Positions 25,523-35,156 of a DNA stretch of 64,000 nt are shown here, one piece after another. The notes beneath the pieces were generated by a model. The model saw only the letters and a program-made list of their open reading frames with translations, had not been told where the DNA came from and did no database searches. A program made the position numbers and the translations under genes. Position 1 is the first letter of the stretch. Each line of letters begins with the position of its first letter. The stretch spans positions 1 through 64,000 of the forward strand of contig NZ_MVAD01000003.1 of assembly GCF_002007115.1 (NCBI RefSeq). The letters run 5' to 3'. The stretch is from Massilia sp. KIM (lineage in GTDB: Bacteria; Pseudomonadota; Gammaproteobacteria; Burkholderiales; Burkholderiaceae_D).

Positions 25523-27082
25523 TCACATCGAATCGAGATTGGACGTGATCCATTCGGCTTGCCCCCGGCAGTCCTCGACCGCGCCCTCGTCCATCTTCTC
25601 CAGCTGCCGGTACACCATCCCGAGACGCGGATTCCGGGACAAGGCCCCGGCGTTGCGACGGAAAAAATCCCAGTACAAGGCATTGAAGGGACAGGCAAGC
25701 TCGCCGATACGGCTTTTCTTGTCGTAATGACAGCCCTTGCAATAATCGCTCATGCGGTCGATGTAGGCGGCGCTGGACACATAGGGCTTGGTCGCCAACA
25801 AGCCGCCATCGGCAAACTGGCTCATCCCCAGCGTATTGGGCAGTTCGACCCACTCGAAGGCATCGATGTAGATGCCCAGGTACCACTGGTGCACCTCCCG
25901 GGGATCGAGGCCGGCCAGCAGGGCGAAATTTCCGATGATCATCAGGCGCTGGATATGATGCGCATGGGCCTGCTCCAGCGATTGCGTGATGGCGTGATTG
26001 AGGCAATTCATCCGGGTCTTGCCGTCCCAGAACCACACCGGCAGCGCCCGGGTATGGCCGAAGACATTCTTTTCCAGGTAGTCCGGCATCCTCGCCCAAT
26101 ACACGCCGCGCACGTACTCGCGCCAGCCCAGGATCTGCCGGATGAAGCCTTCCACGGCCGCCAGCGGTGCATGCCCCGCATGGTAAGCAGCCTCGGCTTT
26201 GGCGACGACTTCGCGCGGATCCAGCATCTTGACGTTCAAGGCGAACGACAGCAGCGAATGGAACAGGCGCCACGCGTGGACGCTCATGGCGTCCTGAAAA
26301 TCGCCGAACTGCGGTAGCGCGTGCTCGATGAAGGCCTCCAGTTGTTGCAGGGCCTCTTCCCGGTTCAGCGCCCATGCGAAGCGGTCGGCATTCGGATTGC
26401 CGAAGCTGTTCACGCCCGCGTCCACGATCGTCTTCCACAGGCTGGAATGGTCATGCAGGGTGCGGGGATCGCGCGGCTCGGACGGTTTTCCGCGCCAGGG
26501 CTTGCGGTTCTCGGCATCGTAGTTCCACTGGCCGCCGACCGGCGTGCCGTCGGCTTCCATCAGGACCCGGTGCTCGACGCGCATGCGGCGATAGAAGAAC
26601 TCCATCAGCCACTGCCTGCGCCCCGCGAAGATGTCGGATGCCTGGTGACGCGGCGAATAGAAATGCTCGCTGTCGACCATCAGCCAGGAGACCGCCGAGC
26701 GGCGTGCGTGCCGGTACAACTGTTCATCCAGGCGCCATTCGTCGGGCTCCTGGTATTCGACGGCGCCGGCCCGGTAGTGATCGATCAGCGCGTCGATATT
26801 GGCCGGTATCGCCTGCAGATTGCGCGGGTCGTCGATCGCCAGATAATGCACCCGATGGCCGGCCTCGCCCAGCCGGCGCGCCAGGTCCCGCATCGCGGCG
26901 AAGATCGCCAGGATTTTTTGCGCGTGATGCAGCACATAGTCGGTCTCCTGGCGGACCTCCATCATCACGTAGACGACGTCGTCCTGGACTTCGGAGAACC
27001 AGCGGTGGCGCGCATTGAGCTGGTCACCCAGGATCAACCTGAGGGTTTTCGCCGATGTGCGTGCTGTCCCTGTCATCCTCAT
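25523..27082 (-). CDS. Cryptochrome/photolyase family protein, FeS-BCP (6-4 photolyase type)
   Basis: A 519-aa protein. The start LRLILGDQLNARHRWF is typical of bacterial iron-sulfur cryptochrome/photolyases (PhrB of Agrobacterium). Cysteines near the C terminus (KTRMNC, then YCKGCHYDKK and ELACPFNALYWDF) match the four-cysteine 4Fe-4S site of this group. Family members repair (6-4) photoproducts with light, using FAD and a ribolumazine antenna. It is divergent from an SDR gene with a 178-bp shared upstream region carrying a 16-bp inverted repeat. Start 27082 is the first of two close ATGs; 27076 is possible. Confidence 0.9.
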   Translation of the reverse strand: MRMTGTARTSAKTLRLILGDQLNARHRWFSEVQDDVVYVMMEVRQETDYVLHHAQKILAIFAAMRDLARRLGEAGHRVHYLAIDDPRNLQAIPANIDALIDHYRAGAVEYQEPDEWRLDEQLYRHARRSAVSWLMVDSEHFYSPRHQASDIFAGRRQWLMEFFYRRMRVEHRVLMEADGTPVGGQWNYDAENRKPWRGKPSEPRDPRTLHDHSSLWKTIVDAGVNSFGNPNADRFAWALNREEALQQLEAFIEHALPQFGDFQDAMSVHAWRLFHSLLSFALNVKMLDPREVVAKAEAAYHAGHAPLAAVEGFIRQILGWREYVRGVYWARMPDYLEKNVFGHTRALPVWFWDGKTRMNCLNHAITQSLEQAHAHHIQRLMIIGNFALLAGLDPREVHQWYLGIYIDAFEWVELPNTLGMSQFADGGLLATKPYVSSAAYIDRMSDYCKGCHYDKKSRIGELACPFNALYWDFFRRNAGALSRNPRLGMVYRQLEKMDEGAVEDCRGQAEWITSNLDSM

Positions 27083-27126
27083 CTTTCAGTGTGGGGGTTC
27101 GATCGTCGGCAAACCCGAAGAGCTGG

Positions 27127-27228
27127 AAGTGTAGCCGAGCCGTATCGCCGCCAGCGGCGTCCACAGCGAAAAATAAGCGGGTCATTTCCGCGTAGGTCCC
27201 GGCCTGGCCCAGCGGCTCGGCTACACTT
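27127..27228. promoter_or_regulatory. 16-bp inverted repeat between photolyase and SDR genes
   Basis: 27127-27142 and 27213-27228 are perfect inverted copies of CGGCTCGGCTACACTT, facing outward. Each divergent gene is therefore preceded by the same 16-mer, ending 45 bp (photolyase) and 32 bp (SDR) before its start codon. The related CCAGCTACACTAAG precedes the lipocalin gene at 32463. A shared promoter or operator is likely. Confidence 0.7.
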
Positions 27229-27260
27229 GGCTCCTGGTCCGATCACACGGAGAGCGCGAC

Positions 27261-27959
27261 ATGATGAACAGTCTTCCCGACCAGTTTCACGCATTGGTCA
27301 TCGGCGCCTCGGGCGCGATCGGGAAAGCCTTTGTCGACCTGCTCGGCGATTTGCCACGCTGCGCGAGCGTGCATGCGCTGCACCGGCACTCGACGCCCGC
27401 CATCGATTTCGCCGACGAATCCAGCGTTGCCGAAGCGGCGCGCGCCCTTGGCGGCAGCCGGCGCTACCACCTGATCATCAATGCGGCGGGCCTCTTGCAT
27501 GGCGAGGCCTTCATGCCGGAGAAACGCCTCGCCGATCTGAACTACACGCAGATGCAGGCGACCTTCCAGGCCAACGCCTTCGGCCCCGCGCTGGTGCTGC
27601 GCCATTTCGTTCCGCTGCTGGCGGGCGAGCGCGCCATCCTGGCCATGCTGTCGGCCAAGGTGGGCAGCATCGGCGACAACCGTCTGGGTGGCTGGTACAG
27701 CTACCGCGCTTCCAAGGCCGCCCTCAACATGATGCTCAGGACGGCCGCGATCGAAGTCGCCCGCACCCAGAAGAACAGCGTGATCGTCGCACTCCATCCC
27801 GGCACCGTCAGCTCCCGCCTGTCGCAGCCGTTTCGCGGCGAAACCATCGGGCGGCCTGCGCATGATGCAGCAACCGACATGCTCGATGTCATCGATTCGC
27901 TGACGCCAGCGGACAGCGGATCGTTCCGATCCTACAATGGCGCCGAACTGCCCTGGTAG
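27261..27959 (+). CDS. Short-chain dehydrogenase/reductase
   Basis: A 232-aa Rossmann protein with the NAD(P) loop VIGASGAIGKAF and the N-N-A-G-type motif INAAGLLH. The catalytic YSYRASK follows with an upstream Ser. It resembles the CsgA/C-factor group of SDRs, often found beside photolyase genes in light-induced clusters. The substrate is unknown. It shares a divergent control region with the photolyase. A GGAGAG ribosome site precedes the start. Confidence 0.88.
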   Translation: MMNSLPDQFHALVIGASGAIGKAFVDLLGDLPRCASVHALHRHSTPAIDFADESSVAEAARALGGSRRYHLIINAAGLLHGEAFMPEKRLADLNYTQMQATFQANAFGPALVLRHFVPLLAGERAILAMLSAKVGSIGDNRLGGWYSYRASKAALNMMLRTAAIEVARTQKNSVIVALHPGTVSSRLSQPFRGETIGRPAHDAATDMLDVIDSLTPADSGSFRSYNGAELPW

Positions 27960-28010
27960 CCCGCTCGGCACAAGAGATGGGAAATCACCCTGCCAGGGCT
28001 TCGATTCCGC

Positions 28011-29528
28011 TTACTTCCCCACCATCTCGCGCATGCGGCGGCGCAGTTCCCGCTCGCGGCGCGCCTGCTCGGCCCAGTCCTCGCGCAGGCCGCGCCACAA
28101 CGCGAGCACCATCAGCAGGATCACCAGCGAGAACGGCAAGGCGAACACGATGGTCGCGGTCTGCACCGCCTGCAGTCCGCCCGCCAGCAACAGGCTGATC
28201 GCGATCCCCGCCACCAGTACGCCCCACAACAGCTTGATACGCACGGGCGGCGCCGGGTTGCCGCCGGTGCTCATCATGCTCAGCACCAATACGGCGGAAT
28301 CGCCGGAGGTCACGAAGAACACGAACACCAGCAAGGTTGCCACGACCGACATCAGGCCACCCAGCGGCAGTGCGTCGAACAAGGTGAACAGGGCGGTCGC
28401 GGTATCGGCCTCGACCGCGGCAGACAAGGGCACCTGGCGCCAGATCTCGAGGTAGAGGGCGCTTCCGCCGAAGACCGAGAACCAGACGAAGGCCGCCAGC
28501 GAGGGCGCCAGCACCGTGCCCAGCACGAACTCGCGCAGGCTGCGGCCGCGCGAGACGCGGGCGATGAACAGGCCGACGAAGGGCGACCAGGCGATCCACC
28601 AGGCCCAGTAGAAGATGGTCCAGTTGCCGACCCAGCTGCTGTCGCGGAAAGGCGTGGCGCGCAGGCTCATGCGCACGATCTCGGTCAGGTAACTGCCCAG
28701 GGTGTTGGTGAGCGTGTCGATGATGGCCACGGTCGGACCCAGCAGGAACACGGCCAGGGCCAGCAGTGCCGCCACGACCAGGTTGAAGTTCGAGAGCAGC
28801 TTGACGCCGCGCTCGACTCCGGACACGGCCGAGGCCAGGAAGATCGCGGTCGTGATCACGATGATCGCCACCTGGGCCGCCTGGCCGATCGCGACCCCGA
28901 ACACGGCGTTCAGGCCGCTGTTGACCTGCAGCGCTCCCATGCCCAGCGAAGCGGCCACGCCGAAGGCGGTCGCCACCACGGCCAGGCCGTTGAACACGCC
29001 GGATACGCGGCGCAGGGGAGCCCACGGCAAGGAGCGGATGCTGGTGCTGATCAGGGCGTCGCCCTGGCGCCGGTACTGGAAGAAGGCGATCGCCAGCGCC
29101 ACCACGCTGTACACCGCCCAGGGGTGCAGGCCCCAATGGAAGAAGGCGTAGCGCATGGCGGCGTTGGCGGCTTCCGGCGTGCGGTCCGTCACCCCGGGCG
29201 GCGCGTGCATGAAGTGCGAGATCGGCTCGGCCACGCCCCAGTACACCAGGCCGATACCCATACCCGCGGCGAACAGCATCGAAAACCAGCTGCCGAGGGA
29301 AAACTCCGGTTCCTCGTCCTCGCTGCCCAGCTTCAGGTTGCCGTAGCGACTCATGGCCACGAACAGCGCGAACAGCACCAGCCCGAGCACGATCCACAGA
29401 TACAGCCAGCCGAAATTGCGGGTCACGGCGGCCAGCGCCGTGTCGAAGACCGCATCCATGTGCTCGGGTGCAAGAACGCCCCAGACGACGATGCACAGGA
29501 TAAAGCCGGCGGAGAGAAGAATTTGCAT
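28011..29528 (-). CDS. BCCT family betaine/choline/carnitine transporter
   Basis: A 505-aa protein with 12 membrane segments. The family-defining tryptophan-rich segment (FYWAWWIAWSPFVGLFIARVSRGRS) and the early GMGIGLVYWGVAEPI helix are present. BCCT carriers take up quaternary ammonium or sulfonium compatible solutes with Na+ or H+. The short C-terminal tail, rich in Arg and Glu, is like the regulatory tails of osmosensing members. No choline-to-betaine genes are adjacent. Confidence 0.94.
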   Translation of the reverse strand: MQILLSAGFILCIVVWGVLAPEHMDAVFDTALAAVTRNFGWLYLWIVLGLVLFALFVAMSRYGNLKLGSEDEEPEFSLGSWFSMLFAAGMGIGLVYWGVAEPISHFMHAPPGVTDRTPEAANAAMRYAFFHWGLHPWAVYSVVALAIAFFQYRRQGDALISTSIRSLPWAPLRRVSGVFNGLAVVATAFGVAASLGMGALQVNSGLNAVFGVAIGQAAQVAIIVITTAIFLASAVSGVERGVKLLSNFNLVVAALLALAVFLLGPTVAIIDTLTNTLGSYLTEIVRMSLRATPFRDSSWVGNWTIFYWAWWIAWSPFVGLFIARVSRGRSLREFVLGTVLAPSLAAFVWFSVFGGSALYLEIWRQVPLSAAVEADTATALFTLFDALPLGGLMSVVATLLVFVFFVTSGDSAVLVLSMMSTGGNPAPPVRIKLLWGVLVAGIAISLLLAGGLQAVQTATIVFALPFSLVILLMVLALWRGLREDWAEQARRERELRRRMREMVGK

Positions 29529-29689
29529 GTAAAGACCTTTGGGGCATGCGGCCCCGTTGCGGGGGCGGTATGGTAAACCTTACATCGTTTTGCCGTCGCC
29601 CCGTTGACCTGCTGCGGGAACTGCGGAGCAGCGAGCCGGTCAAACGGCAAATGGGATCGGTGTGCATGTCCAACCCGCGTGGAGGCGTC

Positions 29690-31483
29690 ATGAAACCGTA
29701 TTTCGTCATGCTTGGAGCCGCCGCGGCGGCCGCGATGCTGCTTGCCTTGCCGTCCGGCCAGGCTGCGAAGGAAACTGCGCCCGCCTTCGATCCACTGTTT
29801 TCGGGCGCTACCTGCGGGCCACGCGCCGGCAAGCCGCCCGTGCTCGCCCATCTGGTGCAGGCCCAGGTCGAAACCCGTCCCTTCCTGCCGGCCCAGCGCG
29901 CGCCCAGTCAGGCCGCAACCGATACCGCGCCACCGCTGTACGACGACCTCGGCGCGCTGCACATGCCGGTCACCACCAGCTCGTCGCGGGCGCAGGCCTA
30001 CTTCGACCAGGGCCTGCGCCTGACCTTCGCCTTCAACCACGCCGAGGCGGCGCGCGCCTTCCGCGCCGCGCAGGCGGCCGATCCGCGCTGCGCCATGTGC
30101 CATTGGGGCGAAGCCCTGGTCCTCGGCCCCAACATCAACGCGCCCATGTTCCCCGACGCGGTGGCGCCGGCCGCCGCCGCGGTCGCCCGCGCGCAGCGCC
30201 TGGCCAAGGGCGCCAGCCCGCCCGAGCAGGCCCTGATCCGCGCCGTGGCGCGCCGCTACAGCGCCGATCCGCAGGCCGACCGCGCCGCCCTCGACCAGGC
30301 CTACGCCGCCGCCATGACCGAGGCGGCGCGCGCCCACCCCAAGGACGACACCATCCAGGTGCTGTTCGCCGAGTCGCTGATGGACCTCTCGCCCTGGGAC
30401 TACTGGGCGGCGGGCGGGGCCCAGCCCAAGGGTCGCACGGCCGAGATGGTCAACGCGCTCGAGCGTGTGCTGAAGCGCAATCCCTCGCACCCGGGCGCGG
30501 CCCACTACTACATCCACGCGGTGGAAGCCTCGGTGCATGCCGAGAAGGCGCTGCCGCCGGCACGCATGCTGGCGCATCAGATCCCGGGCGCCGGCCACAT
30601 CGTGCACATGCCTTCGCACATCTACTACCGCCTCGGCATGTACCGCGAGGCGCTGGCCTCGAACCAGGCCGCGATCGCGGTCGACGAGCGCTACTTTTCG
30701 CGCGCCGGCAGCGACCCGGTCTACCGCGGCGCCTACTATCCGCACAACATCCATTTCGTGATGGTCTCGGCCCTGATGGGGGGCGACGGCCGCACCACCC
30801 TGCAGGCGGCGTCCAAGCTCGACGAGGTGATCACCCCCGAACAGCTCAAGGCCATCGGCCTGCTGCAACCGGTCAAGGCCGCGCCTTATTTCGCCCACGT
30901 CCAGTTCAGCAGTCCCGATGTGCTGCTGTCCCTGCCCGATCCCGGTCCGGATTTCGTCCTGGTCAAGGCCATGTGGCATTACGCGCGCGCCGTCGGCCAT
31001 GCGCGACAGGGCGCTGCCGACGCCGCCCAGCGCGAGATCGCCGCCCTCGAGCGCATCGAGCGCAGCGGCGACTTCAAGCCGGTCGCTGACTGGGGCATCC
31101 CTGGCCGGGAAATCGTCAAGACGGCGCATGCGGTGGCACGGGGGCGACTTGCCGACATGCAGGGCAACCTGCCGGGCGCGATCGCCGCATACCGAGAGGC
31201 CGTGGCGATCCAGGACACGCTCCCTTACATGGAACCGCCCTACTGGTATTACCCGGTGCGCCAGTCGCTCGGCGTGGCCCTGCTGCGCGCCGGCCAGCTG
31301 GACGACGCCGAACAGGTGTTCCGCGCCTCGCTGGCGCGCACGCCCAGCAACGGCTGGGCCTTGCGCGGCCTGATGGAGGTCTACAAGCTGCGCGGCGATG
31401 AAGCGGCCCTGGGCGCGGTGCAAAAGCGCTTCGCCACCACTTGGCTGGGCAAGCCGGACGGACCGGCCCTGTCCTCGCTCTAG
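29690..31483 (+). CDS. Exported TPR-repeat protein
   Basis: A 597-aa protein with a signal peptide (hydrophobic core then SGQAA). Helical tetratricopeptide repeats follow, for example RAYFDQGLRLTF-like, MYREALASNQAAIAVD and GQLDDAEQVFRASLARTP. TPR repeats bind partner proteins; no enzyme domain is recognised. A CAMCHWG segment near residue 138 contains a CxxCH pattern, the c-heme motif, in an exported protein; this may be chance. Start ATG 29690 has a GGAGG ribosome site. It overlaps the convergent membrane-protein gene by 4 bp. Confidence 0.8.
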   Translation: MKPYFVMLGAAAAAAMLLALPSGQAAKETAPAFDPLFSGATCGPRAGKPPVLAHLVQAQVETRPFLPAQRAPSQAATDTAPPLYDDLGALHMPVTTSSSRAQAYFDQGLRLTFAFNHAEAARAFRAAQAADPRCAMCHWGEALVLGPNINAPMFPDAVAPAAAAVARAQRLAKGASPPEQALIRAVARRYSADPQADRAALDQAYAAAMTEAARAHPKDDTIQVLFAESLMDLSPWDYWAAGGAQPKGRTAEMVNALERVLKRNPSHPGAAHYYIHAVEASVHAEKALPPARMLAHQIPGAGHIVHMPSHIYYRLGMYREALASNQAAIAVDERYFSRAGSDPVYRGAYYPHNIHFVMVSALMGGDGRTTLQAASKLDEVITPEQLKAIGLLQPVKAAPYFAHVQFSSPDVLLSLPDPGPDFVLVKAMWHYARAVGHARQGAADAAQREIAALERIERSGDFKPVADWGIPGREIVKTAHAVARGRLADMQGNLPGAIAAYREAVAIQDTLPYMEPPYWYYPVRQSLGVALLRAGQLDDAEQVFRASLARTPSNGWALRGLMEVYKLRGDEAALGAVQKRFATTWLGKPDGPALSSL

Positions 31484-32157
31484 AAAGCGGGAGGGTCGGG
31501 GTCGCGGCGACCGAATACCGGCATGGGGCCCCCTCCCCCCATGCCGGCGGCATTGCCGCCACGGCCCCCTCCCTGCCCGCCCGTCCTGTCCCCCTGCGCG
31601 CCGGCGCGCGCCCTGCCGCCGCCCGCGCCCTGGCTGCGGGTCGGTCCTTGCAAGGGCACGCTCAGGGCGGCCGGGATCGGCTCCAGGTCGAGGGCGTCGC
31701 GGATGAAGTTGCGCAGGGAAACCACCAGCTCGGCGGTATGGATGGGCCGGCCCGCCGCCATGTCCGCGGCCGCCTGGCTGGCCAGGCGGCAATGCTCTTC
31801 GGTGCCCAGCAGGATGATGTCGGCCAGCGCGGCCTCGACGGCGTCGCGGATGCGGCGCGAGCGGTCCGATGCGCCCGCGCCGGCCTGGCCTTCCGGGCTT
31901 TCCATCTGCGCCTGCCCGGCCGTGCGCAGCTCGCGCAGGTGGCGCGGGTCGACCGTCAGCTCGCCGGTGAAGGAACCGCCCAGGGTGCGGTAGGCGGCGA
32001 TCAGGGTCTTCAGCCGCTCGTTGATCTGGCGGTTCATGCGCTCGCGGCGCTGCTGCACGGTCTGCATCACCAGGATGCGGATGCCGACCCCGAGCAGGGT
32101 GAAGATGGCCAGCCCGATCATCGTGGTCAGGGCGGCTTGCCAGGAGGTGAAATCCAT
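31480..32157 (-). CDS. Membrane-anchored protein of unknown function
   Basis: A 225-aa protein with one N-terminal membrane helix (about residues 10-28). A soluble helical domain follows, then a Gly/Arg-rich low-complexity tail (runs of GGG and GQGGGRGG). Start ATG 32157 (MDFTSWQAAL) puts the membrane helix first; the frame is open further upstream but low in information. I do not recognise a family. Its stop overlaps that of the convergent TPR gene (CTAG). Confidence 0.65.
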   Translation of the reverse strand: MDFTSWQAALTTMIGLAIFTLLGVGIRILVMQTVQQRRERMNRQINERLKTLIAAYRTLGGSFTGELTVDPRHLRELRTAGQAQMESPEGQAGAGASDRSRRIRDAVEAALADIILLGTEEHCRLASQAAADMAAGRPIHTAELVVSLRNFIRDALDLEPIPAALSVPLQGPTRSQGAGGGRARAGAQGDRTGGQGGGRGGNAAGMGGGGPMPVFGRRDPDPPAF

Positions 32158-32462
32158 CTGGTGCACGGCGGCCTCGGCAAGTTTGTTGTCCTGAGGCCAG
32201 TGTACTGATCCGCCGTACGGCGCAGCGCCCGCATGGCCGGGACGGCGACCGGCTTGCGCGCGGCAAGCGTCGGCGCGGCCAGCATCGGGGCGGCCGGTTT
32301 CCGGGCGGCCAGTCGGGGTGACCGGTATCAAGCCAGTCCGTGTTTGGGCGGCCAGTATCGACGCGGCCAGGGTGAGACGGACCAGCTCAGCTCGACAGCG
32401 CGGCGACAAGCCCGGCCGCCGCCAGCTACACTAAGCGCATGTTTGATTCTGTGGAGCATCTT

Positions 32463-33026
32463 ATGCGCTACAAAACGCTGACCGCCGCCTCTTTCCTGCT
32501 CGGCCTGGCCGCAGGCGCAGCCCTGGCCCAACCCGCGTCTGCGCCCCTGAAAACCATCCCCGCGCTCGACGTGAAGCGCTACATGGGCACCTGGTACGAG
32601 ATCGCCAAGTTCCCCAACCGCTTCCAGAAGAAGTGCGCCGGCGACACCACCGCCACTTATGGCCTGCGCGAGGACGGCCGGGTAAGCGTCGTCAACCGCT
32701 GCCGCACGCATGAAGGCGGCGAAGACGTGGCCGAGGGCGTGGCCAGGCAGCTCGGCGCGGCGGACTCGCCCCGCCTCGAAGTGCGCTTCGCGCCCGCCAT
32801 CCTGTCCTTCATCCCGCTGGTCTGGGGCGATTACTGGGTGATCGACCTGGACGAGCAGTACCAGCTCTCCGCCGTCAGCGAACCCAAGCGCGAATACCTG
32901 TGGATCCTGTCGCGCAGCCCCCAGGTCGACCCGGCCGCCTACGAGGCCCTGCTGGGACGTCTCGCCGCCCAGGGCCTGGACACCTCCAAGCTGGAGCGCA
33001 CCAGCCACACGGGCGCGGCCCGGTAG
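32463..33026 (+). CDS. blc: Lipocalin family protein (Blc-like)
   Basis: A 187-aa protein. A signal peptide ends near ALAQ, then comes the lipocalin signature YMGTWYEIAKFPNRFQKKC and the conserved GDYWVIDLDEQYQLSAVSEP and YLWILSR strands. Bacterial lipocalins bind lysophospholipids or other lipids in the envelope under stress. Unlike E. coli Blc there is no lipobox, so it is probably soluble in the periplasm. A GCTACACT element lies 33 bp before the start, as before the SDR gene. Confidence 0.92.
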   Translation: MRYKTLTAASFLLGLAAGAALAQPASAPLKTIPALDVKRYMGTWYEIAKFPNRFQKKCAGDTTATYGLREDGRVSVVNRCRTHEGGEDVAEGVARQLGAADSPRLEVRFAPAILSFIPLVWGDYWVIDLDEQYQLSAVSEPKREYLWILSRSPQVDPAAYEALLGRLAAQGLDTSKLERTSHTGAAR

Positions 33027-33224
33027 GCAGCGGCCCTCCAGGCTGCTATAGTATTTTCGGCTCCCGTCCCCATCTGCGGCCGGGCAGGAAGACCGGTGCA
33101 GGCGCCGCCCCAGGGCCTGGCGTCTCTGCTTTCCGGTCGACTTACCTTCCTGTCAACACCGCTGCCGGCGCCTCGCCGGCCGCCTGCCCTCACGCTGAGC
33201 GGGCCCACGGCCCTGTTTGAGACC

Positions 33225-34136
33225 ATGTCTGTTCGTACGATCCTGCACCGGGGACGCGCACGCGCTCCCTTCCTGCTCGCCGCGCTGGCCGTGCTGGCGG
33301 GGCCGCGCCCGGCCGCCGCCCTGCCCTCGCCCTCGCCGCTCTACGGCGCCGACCCGCTGGCGGCGATGATCAACGCCTACCGCGCCGCCCCCGGCGCCTG
33401 CGACGGCCGCGCCGCTGCGCCGGCTGCGCCGCTCGACGCCCATCCGGCCCTGTCCCAGGTGCGCATCGGCCCCGCCACCTTCATCGAGAACGCGCTGGAG
33501 CGGGTGGGCTATGCGGCCGAACAGGCCGAACTCGTCTCGGTCACCGGTCCCGAGGACGCGCAGGCTGCGATGACGGTGCTCGTGCAGAAGCACTGCCGCA
33601 CCCTGCTGAGCACGCGCTTTTCGGCGATCGGCAGTTACCGCGAAGGCAAGGAATGGACGGTGGTGCTGGCCCGCCCCGCGCCGCCCCTGCCTTCGGTCGC
33701 CTTCCCCGACTGGCGCGACGCCGGCAGGGTGATCCTGGACGGCGTGAACGCGGCGCGCGCCAGCGGCTATACCTGCGGCCGCCAGTATTTCCCCCCGGCC
33801 CCGCCGCTGAGCTGGAACGCCGCGCTGGGCAAGGCCGCGCTCGGCCACAGCGAGGACATGGCGGCGCGCCGCTACTTCGCCCACAAGGCGAAGGACGGCA
33901 GCATGGCGGCCGAGCGCGCCCTGCGCGCCGGCTACCGCTGGCGCCAGGTGGGCGAGAACATCGCCTTCGGCCAGAACACGCCTGAGGAAGCCGTGGCCGG
34001 CTGGCTCGACAGCCCCGGCCACTGCGCCAACATCATGAACGCCGGCTTCACCGAGATGGGCGCGGCCTACGGCATCGCGGCCGAGCGGCGCGCCGGCATC
34101 ATCTACTGGACCCAGGTGTTCGGCCGCCCGAACTGA
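33225..34136 (+). CDS. Secreted CAP/SCP-domain protein
   Basis: A 303-aa protein with an N-terminal signal peptide, an uncharacterised N-terminal half, and a C-terminal CAP domain. The CAP domain has the pattern NAARASG, LSWNAALGKAALGHSEDMAARRYFAH, VGENIAFGQ and WLDSPGHCANIMN. CAP proteins of bacteria are secreted and of mostly unknown role; some bind lipids or cut proteins. Start ATG 33225 gives the signal peptide; the frame is open further upstream. Confidence 0.85.
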   Translation: MSVRTILHRGRARAPFLLAALAVLAGPRPAAALPSPSPLYGADPLAAMINAYRAAPGACDGRAAAPAAPLDAHPALSQVRIGPATFIENALERVGYAAEQAELVSVTGPEDAQAAMTVLVQKHCRTLLSTRFSAIGSYREGKEWTVVLARPAPPLPSVAFPDWRDAGRVILDGVNAARASGYTCGRQYFPPAPPLSWNAALGKAALGHSEDMAARRYFAHKAKDGSMAAERALRAGYRWRQVGENIAFGQNTPEEAVAGWLDSPGHCANIMNAGFTEMGAAYGIAAERRAGIIYWTQVFGRPN

Positions 34137-34265
34137 GCCGCACGCCGGCGCGGCGTCCCGCACCTGAACCGCTATCGCCCTCCTTGCGTGGGCGGGGCAA
34201 CCGAGTTCGCGTACGCGCCGGCTTAAGCTTGCGGCTGGTTCCTCGATCCCTTCGACAGGACAACG

Positions 34266-35156
34266 ATGACGCAAGCACAACTCGGCCTGGTCTGCATCAC
34301 GGCCTCCACGGAGGTGCGCTACCGTGCGCTCACGCGCAAGCGCCTGCTGGCGCATGACGAGCAGGCCCAGCGCAAGCTGCTCGAGGATTTGTATCGCGAC
34401 AACATCCAGACCCTGGACAGCGCGCTGCGCTATTGCGAAGCCACCGGCATCCGGCTCTACCGCATGCCTTCCTCGATCTTCCCCTTCGCCGACGAGCCGA
34501 TCGGCCGCGAGGTGCTGGAAGGCTTCGCCGCCACGCTGGGGCGCTCGGGCCGCCGCGCCATCGAGCGCGGCACCCGCCTGGTGATGCATCCGGAGCAGTT
34601 CGTGGTGCTGAATTCCGATTCGGAAGGGGTGGTCGCCAACAGCATCAAGATCCTGCAAATGCATGCCGACATCATGGACTTGCTCGATCAGCCGCGCACG
34701 CCCTGGGCCCTGCTCGAAATCCACGGCGGCAAGGCCGACCGCGCCGATGCCCTGGTCGAGCGCATCGCCCGGCTGCCGGACGGGATACGCTGCCGCATCG
34801 GGCTCGAGAACGACGAGTACGCCTACAGCGCCGAGGAAATCCACGACATCTGCATGCGCGCCGGGGTGCCGATGGTGTTCGACGCCCACCACCATGTGGT
34901 GCACGAGGACCTGGACAGCTACGAGCACCCGAGCGTGGAAGCCATGCTGCGCAAGGCGCGCGAGACCTGGAACGTGCCCGGGCACCAGCTGGTGCACATC
35001 TCGAATGGACGCAGCAGCTTCAACGACCGCCAGCATGCCGACCTGATCGTGACCATGCCCTCGTCCTACCGGATGGCGCCCTGGATCGAGATCGAGGCCA
35101 AGTTGAAGGAAGAAGCGATCCGCGGCCTAGACGGCTGGGAAGCGCGCTTCGGCTGA
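34266..35156 (+). CDS. uvsE: UV damage endonuclease
   Basis: A 296-aa TIM-barrel protein. It has the UvdE set: GLVCITAS, YRMPSSIFPFA, MHPEQFVVLNS, LENDEYAYSAEEI and VFDAHHHVVHED, whose His, Glu and Asp residues bind the metals. It nicks DNA 5' to UV photoproducts independently of UvrABC. Together with the photolyase 7 kb away it gives this strain two light-damage repair routes. It overlaps the convergent alpha/beta hydrolase by 30 bp. Confidence 0.95.
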   Translation: MTQAQLGLVCITASTEVRYRALTRKRLLAHDEQAQRKLLEDLYRDNIQTLDSALRYCEATGIRLYRMPSSIFPFADEPIGREVLEGFAATLGRSGRRAIERGTRLVMHPEQFVVLNSDSEGVVANSIKILQMHADIMDLLDQPRTPWALLEIHGGKADRADALVERIARLPDGIRCRIGLENDEYAYSAEEIHDICMRAGVPMVFDAHHHVVHEDLDSYEHPSVEAMLRKARETWNVPGHQLVHISNGRSSFNDRQHADLIVTMPSSYRMAPWIEIEAKLKEEAIRGLDGWEARFG

